Made by a program: the position numbers and the translations under genes. The notes beneath the pieces were generated by a model. The model worked only from the letters and a program-made list of their open reading frames with translations. It searched no databases and was not told the DNA's origin. Shown piece after piece: positions 58,173 through 64,000 of a stretch of 64,000 nt of DNA. Position 1 is the stretch's first letter; the number at the start of each line of letters is the position of its first letter. The DNA lies in the IMG/VR virus record IMGVR_UViG_3300026521_000003, positions 186,001 to 250,000 of that record. One strand, given 5' to 3'. The stretch is from a virus.

Positions 58173-58988
58173 ATGACTAGAAGAAAACCAAGAAGTTTGC
58201 GAGGTAGAGTAGCAAAGAGAGGATTTAGAGAATTATCATATGATGATAAATTAGATTATATAAATAATTCACATCAAGCAGTAAGTGAATTTAGATCATA
58301 TCCTGAAGATTTTTATAATTTTCTTGATAAGATTGATTGGCATAATGTAGATTTTTGTAAAGCTTTACGGAGACCAAAGGAATTAAAACTTCTTTTAGAT
58401 CAAAAACTTTTAGACCAAAAGGCTATCGATATAATATTTTTAAATACTCATTTCTTCCCTATCTTTAAAAATCTAATTAAATTAACTAGTGAATCTAATA
58501 GTGTTATTACTAAACGTATGCTGGAATTTTTAAAGCGAGATTTTGAAAGTCAAGAACCAAAGCATAAGTTATTTAAAAAATTAGATAAAGAGGGAATAAT
58601 AGATTGGGATGTTTTGAATATGCATAGTTATTTCCAAAGTTATATGAGTTATATTTTTGGAAACTATGAGTCTTATACAGATTTCGCCAATTATTTGCTA
58701 GATTCGGATAAAATTAGTTTAAATGGTGAAACTGAACGTAGTATTTGGCATACGTTTGATATTGATTTAATGATTAAATTATTAAAAAAAGATAGAAAAA
58801 TAGCAACTACCCCAAATGTCTTTTTAGATAATGGGAATATTGATGAATTTTTTGATAAATGGCCTAAAGATAAAGTACAGGAATTTATAAAACTAGTTAA
58901 TGATAGACCGGAACTTCAAAACTGTATTATTGAAAATGCATACATATCATTATTACCAGAAGAAGTAGCAAATATATTTGTTTTTTAA
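58173..58988 (+). CDS. IFIF-tail helical protein 6 (271 aa)
   Basis: It starts with a basic leader (TRRKPRSLRGRVAKRGF), which could bind nucleic acid. Helical repeats follow, and the end reads L-P-E-E-V-A-N-I-F-V-F without the preceding T-x-D (I-E-N-A-Y-I-S-L instead). No family recognised. Confidence 0.7.
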   Translation: MTRRKPRSLRGRVAKRGFRELSYDDKLDYINNSHQAVSEFRSYPEDFYNFLDKIDWHNVDFCKALRRPKELKLLLDQKLLDQKAIDIIFLNTHFFPIFKNLIKLTSESNSVITKRMLEFLKRDFESQEPKHKLFKKLDKEGIIDWDVLNMHSYFQSYMSYIFGNYESYTDFANYLLDSDKISLNGETERSIWHTFDIDLMIKLLKKDRKIATTPNVFLDNGNIDEFFDKWPKDKVQEFIKLVNDRPELQNCIIENAYISLLPEEVANIFVF

Positions 58989-58998
58989 AGGATAAAAA

Positions 58999-59637
58999 AT
59001 GTTTAAATGGGATAATTCAAAAGATTATGATGCAAATGTATTTGATTATATAGTCTATTCTGATCCAGAGAAATTGGTACAAACTTTTTATAAAGATTTA
59101 TCTCTAAGAGTTGAGTTTGAAACATCGGATCCAAATAGACATATGCCAATGGTTATTAGTACTAATTCAATAATTGAAACTTTATTGCAAGAATTTCATG
59201 ATGTTTTCACAGAACAAGAATTAATAAAGATGGTTAAATTATTATTTAAATTAGATTATGAAGATAAGTATTTTATTATCCGTACTTTAAATAGAAATTT
59301 TTTGCATAATGAACTAACTATTGATAATTATATGCTTTGTCGTATTATTGAAAAAGTAACACCTAGTAAAAATATATTTACATCTGATATTGTTGATTTG
59401 ATGCATAGGAGTAAGCAATTTATTATACCTTATTTAACAGCATTTAAATATCGATTGTCCAATCATGATAAACATTTTCTTTATACTGAATTTACTGAAG
59501 ATTTTTCTGGTATGTTTGATAAAAAAATAACATACTGGATTATGGATAATATTGATGGTATTAGTAAAATGGTTATAGATTCTGGAGAAGAACTCATTTA
59601 TATACCAAAAGAAGTTAGAGAAATTTTTATTTTTTAA
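58999..59637 (+). CDS. IFIF-tail helical protein 7 (212 aa)
   Basis: A helical protein (TNSIIETLLQEFHDVFT, EQELIKMVKLLFKL) ending I-D-S-G-E-E-L-I-Y-I-P-K-E-V-R-E-I-F-I-F. It starts after AAAGGATAAAAA, which is the same stop-to-start spacer as before the gene at 56747. No family recognised. Confidence 0.7.
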   Translation: MFKWDNSKDYDANVFDYIVYSDPEKLVQTFYKDLSLRVEFETSDPNRHMPMVISTNSIIETLLQEFHDVFTEQELIKMVKLLFKLDYEDKYFIIRTLNRNFLHNELTIDNYMLCRIIEKVTPSKNIFTSDIVDLMHRSKQFIIPYLTAFKYRLSNHDKHFLYTEFTEDFSGMFDKKITYWIMDNIDGISKMVIDSGEELIYIPKEVREIFIF

Positions 59638-59685
59638 GAGAAATTAAGGATATATTTAATATAATTAAAAATAAGAGGAATTAAA

Positions 59686-60393
59686 ATGAGAACGGAAATA
59701 GAAATACTTGCAGAAATTGAATCAGGTAAGATTACAATAACTGATGCATTAGAAGAAGTTCATGAAACCGGTGCATACTTACTAATACAAAAAATTGCTA
59801 ATATGGAATTGACTAAATCCGAAAGATTATTATTAATATCTCTTATACCACAAGTAGATGATGTCTTGAGTCTTAAAAATTTCTTTTTAACTTTAAAAAG
59901 TCATGATGAAATAAAATTATTTTTAGAAGAATGTAATAAATCAAATATTAGTACAAGTATATATTATGCTCTTATGATACGGAATGATATAGATAAAAAA
60001 ATCTACTTTCGTCCTATAATTGATGCCCTTGCGGGAAGAAGCCAAGAATTTGTGGGGTTGATAAAGAAACTGATAAAAAAAATAGATAATATTTTATTAT
60101 CTGATATTGAATATCTTTATAAAAATGCTGCAAGAAGGGATTTTGCTAATATTATCAACGAACATATATCAATTTTTTCAGAGGATATCATCAAGTACAT
60201 TTTTGGAATTGTAAAGGATATGGAAGATAAAAATCCTCCAGTTTCAAGACTATTACTTCATGCTTTAGATGTTCAAATTATGGACAATCCAAGAAAATAT
60301 AGTTTTGAAGATGAATTTAAAATGTATATGTATGAATTTACTGGAAATGATGAATACTTGCCAGACGATATAAAAACGATTTTTATATATTAA
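59686..60393 (+). CDS. IFIF-tail helical protein 8 (235 aa)
   Basis: A helical protein (ETEIEILAEIESGKITITDALEEV-like start; here broken as EIEILAEIESGKI and TITDALEEV). The tail is Y-E-F-T-G-N-D-E-Y-L-P-D-D-I-K-T-I-F-I-Y, with tyrosine replacing the final phenylalanine. The spacer before it (48 bases) is the longest in the cluster and holds an AT-rich TTTAATATAATT, possibly an internal promoter. No family recognised. Confidence 0.7.
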   Translation: MRTEIEILAEIESGKITITDALEEVHETGAYLLIQKIANMELTKSERLLLISLIPQVDDVLSLKNFFLTLKSHDEIKLFLEECNKSNISTSIYYALMIRNDIDKKIYFRPIIDALAGRSQEFVGLIKKLIKKIDNILLSDIEYLYKNAARRDFANIINEHISIFSEDIIKYIFGIVKDMEDKNPPVSRLLLHALDVQIMDNPRKYSFEDEFKMYMYEFTGNDEYLPDDIKTIFIY

Positions 60394-60403
60394 AGGGGGT
60401 TTA

Positions 60404-61075
60404 GTGTTATCTAATAATAAAATTAAATTTTATAATGAAAACATACGTAAACCCCTAGAACTTCTTGGTTTTAACTCTATTCCAAGAGGTGAAACTTACA
60501 ATGAATTTTCTAAAGGTCGTAATTATAAATATAATGCGTTGATGCATATTTCTGTTCAAGTAGATTTTGAAAAATTATTATTTAAATATCGTCTTAGCTT
60601 TCCGTGGTATAGTAATTTTTCAACTATTCCAATTGCATATAAAATACTACTTTTACCTAAAAGAGAAATAGTTGTAGAATTATCAAAAGAGAATTATCAA
60701 CAAGAATTAGAAAATATTTTTTCCGAAATTGTGGACCAATTAGAAAAAAATAAAAAAGAATTTGATATTATGATTCGAGAAAAATTAAATGAAGTAGATG
60801 AAAATAGTATAGCTAAATTATTTACACCTATCAATACACCAATACTACTAAATTATTTAGATTTAGAATATACAGATTATATCAAAATTATTTTTAGTTT
60901 AAGAAAAAGATTAAAGAATTATACTGAAAAAATAACTATTCTTTTTATGCATAACATGTCTAAAAAGGGATTGAGACTTTCAACTTCTGATTTAGAATTA
61001 TTAGAAACTATTGAGTATAATAGTTCTATAAAATTTTCTCAACTTGAGGAACTTAAATCTATTTTTATATATTAA
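60404..61075 (+). CDS. IFIF-tail protein 9 (223 aa)
   Basis: It has a GTG start after AAAGGGGG. The first 90 residues have more strand character than other members (KYNALMHISVQVDFEKLLFKYRL), and the rest is helical. It ends E-L-K-S-I-F-I-Y, keeping only the last half of the tail motif. It is therefore a weaker member. No family recognised. Confidence 0.65.
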   Translation: MLSNNKIKFYNENIRKPLELLGFNSIPRGETYNEFSKGRNYKYNALMHISVQVDFEKLLFKYRLSFPWYSNFSTIPIAYKILLLPKREIVVELSKENYQQELENIFSEIVDQLEKNKKEFDIMIREKLNEVDENSIAKLFTPINTPILLNYLDLEYTDYIKIIFSLRKRLKNYTEKITILFMHNMSKKGLRLSTSDLELLETIEYNSSIKFSQLEELKSIFIY

Positions 61076-61084
61076 AGGTACATT

Positions 61085-62593
61085 ATGATACTAAAATCAA
61101 TGAAAGTTTATGATAAAAAATGTTTATTAGAAAATGATCAGTTAGAATCCAGTATTGTAGATAAACTGGCTAATGATAGATCAATCACTATTCGATATTG
61201 GGCTGTTTCTCATAAAAATATTAGTAGTCAGAGTTTATCTAGAGCATTGTTATCAAAAAAGAATTTTGATAGAGAACAGATTTTATCTTCAATTTTATAT
61301 AATAAAAAATTAGATTTTGAAACAAGATTAACATTCGTAGAAAAATATCTTCATAATATTGAAGTAGTACTAGATTTTTATGATATAGTTTATAATACCT
61401 CTTTAGAGGAACGAAATCAAATAATAGAAATCTTTGTTAATCGATTATTATTAAAGCAGACTTTAAAATATGAATATTTTAAATATATTCCAAGTTATAT
61501 AAATTTAGCGTTAGATGAATATTCTAAGATTTATGAAATATTTTTAAAGCGTGCACCATCAATTTTGTTAGTTACGCAAAATGGTTTTGAAAGGGACAAT
61601 CAAACATTTTCTAAAACTCAAATTAAGCAAATTTTTAAAGCTGTCGTGGATAATAATAAAAATTATGGATGTTTAGTATATGATTTAGGACCTACATATT
61701 TAAAATCAATCCCATCACATTTTTTAAATTATGTGATAAAGACAAAAAATATAACAAAAAAAGAAATTGAACTTTTTTTAATGAATGAAAATTTTAACGA
61801 AAAAATGATAATGAAAATCATTAATACTGTTGATTATGATGTACTACTAGAAATTGCTAGATCATCTATTTTAACAGAAGATATTGAACAACGGATTTAT
61901 AATAAAATAAAAACTCATGATATTGACAGTACTTTGTTCTATGCATTATTATCGAATCCAACTCATAATTTTGAAAGGTCATATGATTTTATGGTAATGC
62001 ATCATACTTATTTTACGATATCTTCAATTATGAAGTCTATTATAAGTTCAAATTACCCTGTTACATTAATTGATAAAGTCATTAATGAAATCAAAATAGT
62101 GCATCCTTTAACAGCACTAGGTTTATATATAGTAGAAAATAATACATCAGAAATATATTTAAATAAAATTTGGGATAAGTATTGGGATGGTCAAATCATT
62201 AGTTATACACCCAGATATAGAGCTTATAATAGGTTTGATAATAGTATAAAAGATACTTCATATATTATTCAGTTGATGATTACAGAATCATCACTAAGTT
62301 ATAAATTTGCGTATAAATATTATAAAGAGACTAATGAAGTTAGATATTGTAGGAATATATCGGAGTATAATTCTGATGAAATAGATAGTATATGGTCAAG
62401 TGTTAGAGACACTAATATTTTTGAATATTCTAAGAGTTATTATAATGATGCATATTATATTGAAGATGTAAAAGTTGCGTTATTAGAATATGCAAAAGAG
62501 AATAATTTATCAAAATATATAGTTGATGAATATCAGATGTTTAATAATACAAAATATATTGCTAAGGAAGCATTAGACTTATTTGAATTTTAG
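61085..62593 (+). CDS. HEAT-like helical protein with a degenerate tail (502 aa)
   Basis: A long helical protein whose start reads V-D-K-L-A-N-D-R-S-I-T-I-R-Y-W-A-V-S-H-K-N-I, the L-A-x-D-x-x-x-x-[V/I]-R-x-x-[V/A]-A pattern of HEAT-like leucine-rich variant repeats that is also clear in the gene at 63172. The end, Y-I-A-K-E-A-L-D-L-F-E-F, is the most altered version of the tail. No enzymatic motif is seen; protein-protein binding is the likely role. Confidence 0.65.
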   Translation: MILKSMKVYDKKCLLENDQLESSIVDKLANDRSITIRYWAVSHKNISSQSLSRALLSKKNFDREQILSSILYNKKLDFETRLTFVEKYLHNIEVVLDFYDIVYNTSLEERNQIIEIFVNRLLLKQTLKYEYFKYIPSYINLALDEYSKIYEIFLKRAPSILLVTQNGFERDNQTFSKTQIKQIFKAVVDNNKNYGCLVYDLGPTYLKSIPSHFLNYVIKTKNITKKEIELFLMNENFNEKMIMKIINTVDYDVLLEIARSSILTEDIEQRIYNKIKTHDIDSTLFYALLSNPTHNFERSYDFMVMHHTYFTISSIMKSIISSNYPVTLIDKVINEIKIVHPLTALGLYIVENNTSEIYLNKIWDKYWDGQIISYTPRYRAYNRFDNSIKDTSYIIQLMITESSLSYKFAYKYYKETNEVRYCRNISEYNSDEIDSIWSSVRDTNIFEYSKSYYNDAYYIEDVKVALLEYAKENNLSKYIVDEYQMFNNTKYIAKEALDLFEF

Positions 62594-62603
62594 TGAGGAT
62601 TAA

Positions 62604-62996
62604 ATGAAACTACATGAATTAAATGAAAAGGTTAAAATTGTTAATAAAAGTGATTTAGATATGTTTAGCAATTGGGATGCTAGATTTTGGATTGATATGG
62701 ACGATTATATAGACACAGTAAAAAAAGAAGGTGTAGAAACGGCAATTACACTTGTATCAAAAACAATCAAGAAAATAGGTGAAGAAAATTATATCACCTT
62801 AAAAAATCTTGCAGATAAAGAGAAATTTGGTGTACCAGAGTTTAATAAAGCGATAGATACCAAACATTTAAAAAGTATTGATGCTTCAAAAATAGTCATT
62901 CTTATGGATTTAGTTGATCGACGTGCTAAGATACGTAAAAGTAAATTGGAATCTGAACTTAAAAAGATTCAAAAACAAATTGATATGCTGGGGTAA
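62604..62996 (+). CDS. Unrecognised 130-aa protein with short leader
   Basis: It starts M-K-L-H-E-L-N-E-K, similar to the next gene's M-K-I-K-D-L-N-E-M. An aromatic N-terminal region (SNWDARFWIDMDDY) follows, then a basic helical end (RRAKIRKSKLESELKK). It lacks both tail types. The leader resembles head-targeting sequences of T4 internal proteins only loosely. No family recognised. Confidence 0.6.
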   Translation: MKLHELNEKVKIVNKSDLDMFSNWDARFWIDMDDYIDTVKKEGVETAITLVSKTIKKIGEENYITLKNLADKEKFGVPEFNKAIDTKHLKSIDASKIVILMDLVDRRAKIRKSKLESELKKIQKQIDMLG

Positions 62997-62999
62997 AAA

Positions 63000-63191
63000 A
63001 TGAAAATAAAAGATTTAAATGAAATGTTTTTAAGTGGTAATCTAGACGCTGCTCTGGATTGGGATGAAACTCCTTCAGATGTTAAGGATATGGATGGTAA
63101 TCCAAGTAAATTACCTATTCAAATACCTAAAAAATTTAAAGTAAAATATAAGAAAAAACGAAACAAAAAAAATGACACAAAAGCAGTATGA
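63000..63191 (+). CDS. Unrecognised 63-aa protein with basic end
   Basis: It starts M-K-I-K-D-L-N-E-M-F and ends in lysine-rich sequence (KKFKVKYKKKRNKKN) after an acidic middle. It overlaps the next gene by 20 bases. The acidic then basic layout recalls the larger proteins at 7775-9060 on a small scale. No family recognised. Confidence 0.6.
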   Translation: MKIKDLNEMFLSGNLDAALDWDETPSDVKDMDGNPSKLPIQIPKKFKVKYKKKRNKKNDTKAV

Positions 63192-63840
63192 TCGAATAGT
63201 TGAACGTTCTAAAAGTTCAAGGTATTCTACAAGACAAAAAGTAGCAAAAGATCCGGATACACCTATTGAAATTGTAAACAATTTAATTCTTGATGATGAT
63301 TCTAGAGTTTCATTAGTTGCCGCATTAAATGGTAACATTGATGAGAGTACATTAGGACTTCTTTTAGAATCATACGATATATCTTCAAATATTTTTATTG
63401 AGATATATAAAAATAGAAATTTTAAAGAAAAATGGATCCCAAATTTTATCCGTATTTTGAAATCGCATAATATTTCTCCAATGTTTATAATTTATTCTAA
63501 TCGCTTTTTACAAAATATGGATGATTGGTTGAAAACTTTTGATGAAGTAATTAAAGTTCAAGAGGAAGTTGGTAGTTTAATTACTGTTTCTATCTCAAAT
63601 AAATTTTTTGTTGTATTTGTAAGAAAAGTAGGATATAATAAAAACATTTTTAAGTCTAAGGCTATATTAAAGATTTTAGATACGTTCGGCGAATTATTTC
63701 ATAATGTTTCTGGTGGTATATTTAGTGCTATATTAGAAAATATTGATGATGATGATCAGGAAGTAAGAAAAAAGATTTATGAAATTACTAATGATTCAAA
63801 ATACTTACCACAAATATTACAAGATGTATTTATATTCTAG
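63172..63840 (+). CDS. HEAT-like repeat protein with IFIF tail (222 aa)
   Basis: The first 70 residues show clear helical repeats: R-Q-K-V-A-K-D-P-D-T-P-I-E-I-V-N-N-L, then L-D-D-D-S-R-V-S-L-V-A-A-L-N-G-N-I-D. This is the D-x-x-x-V-R-x-x-[V/L]-A pattern of leucine-rich-variant/HEAT-like repeats. It ends Y-E-I-T-N-D-S-K-Y-L-P-Q-I-L-Q-D-V-F-I-F. It overlaps the previous gene by 20 bases. Protein-binding scaffold is the natural expectation. Confidence 0.7.
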   Translation: MTQKQYDRIVERSKSSRYSTRQKVAKDPDTPIEIVNNLILDDDSRVSLVAALNGNIDESTLGLLLESYDISSNIFIEIYKNRNFKEKWIPNFIRILKSHNISPMFIIYSNRFLQNMDDWLKTFDEVIKVQEEVGSLITVSISNKFFVVFVRKVGYNKNIFKSKAILKILDTFGELFHNVSGGIFSAILENIDDDDQEVRKKIYEITNDSKYLPQILQDVFIF

Positions 63841-63849
63841 GAATTAATT

Positions 63850-64000
63850 ATGAAAATAAATCAAAAAGCAAAACAAAAAGAGAGAACGAGACTATTAAAA
63901 TACATTAAAGATGATAATATTGATAGTGTAAAAGAGTTTTTATTGACCTATACTTATGATGACTTCGATAAGTTATTTAGGTATGCTTGTGAGAATGGTG
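63850..64000 (+). CDS. Unrecognised protein, N-terminal fragment (runs out of the window)
   Basis: An open frame starts at 63850 and continues to the window end, after TAGGAATTAATT. The visible 50 residues have a basic start (NQKAKQKERTRLLKYIK), followed by D-D-N-I-D-S-V-K-E-F-L-L and F-R-Y-A-C-E-N-G, an arrangement like ankyrin repeats. Whether it carries an IFIF tail cannot be seen. Confidence 0.6.
   Translation, partial: MKINQKAKQKERTRLLKYIKDDNIDSVKEFLLTYTYDDFDKLFRYACENG

Noticed and set aside
1-64000. tRNA genes, IS elements, rRNA
   Set aside because: The gaps are too short for most of these, and no cloverleaf-like sequence, transposase or terminal repeats were recognised by eye; a tRNA search program was not available.

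Overview
The window looks like a piece of a large, strongly AT-rich (by eye well under 35% G+C) T4-type myovirus genome, probably a jumbo phage. The support is a set of T4-family core genes: a gp25-like and a gp53-like baseplate wedge protein, the nuclease half of the large terminase (gp17), a gp16-like small terminase, the C-terminal part of a gp41/DnaB-type helicase, and T4-style late promoters (TATAAATA or AATAAATA) usually 15-35 nt before start codons. About 100 genes are packed with almost no spacer. No tRNA, rRNA, CRISPR or IS element was seen. No gene-free stretch exceeds 300 bases. The host cannot be named from the sequence.

Layout. 1-12.4 kb is a mosaic of short convergent and divergent runs: a broken NAD-dependent DNA ligase, baseplate genes, a P-loop kinase-like protein, a metallophosphoesterase, two proteins with very basic C-termini that look like processed head proteins, and the terminase nuclease half. 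12.4-29.3 kb is one long minus-strand operon of tail, baseplate or fibre genes. It contains a two-gene cassette present three times, a protein with a cadherin-like repeat array, and giant proteins of 1502 and 1175 aa. 29.4-50 kb is a plus-strand run of about 50 mostly small genes. It carries threonyl-tRNA synthetase, small terminase, a metallo-beta-lactamase RNase Z-like protein, RNA 2'-phosphotransferase (KptA/Tpt1), phosphopantetheine adenylyltransferase (CoaD), a CYTH triphosphatase, the helicase fragment, DUF488- and PsiE-like proteins, a nuclease-like 667-aa protein and RNase HII. 50.8-64 kb is plus-strand and made almost entirely of two families of unknown proteins.

The most striking feature is a pair of C-terminal signatures shared by otherwise dissimilar plus-strand proteins. 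Twenty-four proteins end exactly in P-E-x-x-[I/V/L]-stop (called the PE tail below). Twelve others, clustered at 50.8-63.8 kb, end in a longer motif of the type T-[G/N]-D-x-x-[F/Y]-L-P-x-[E/D]-[V/I]-x-x-[I/L]-F-[I/V]-[F/Y]-stop (called the IFIF tail). No protein carries both and no minus-strand (mostly virion) protein carries either. Synonymous codon variation argues that selection acts on the peptide, which suggests a C-terminal tag or docking system, or two large lineage-specific families.

The second striking feature is that two core replication or packaging proteins start with C-terminal split-intein halves. The terminase nuclease half starts with a 114-aa intein piece lacking only the extreme N-terminus, an atypical split like that described for TerL inteins. 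The helicase C-terminus starts with a 37-aa IntC of the gp41-1 type. The matching N-terminal halves are not in this window, so both proteins should require protein trans-splicing.
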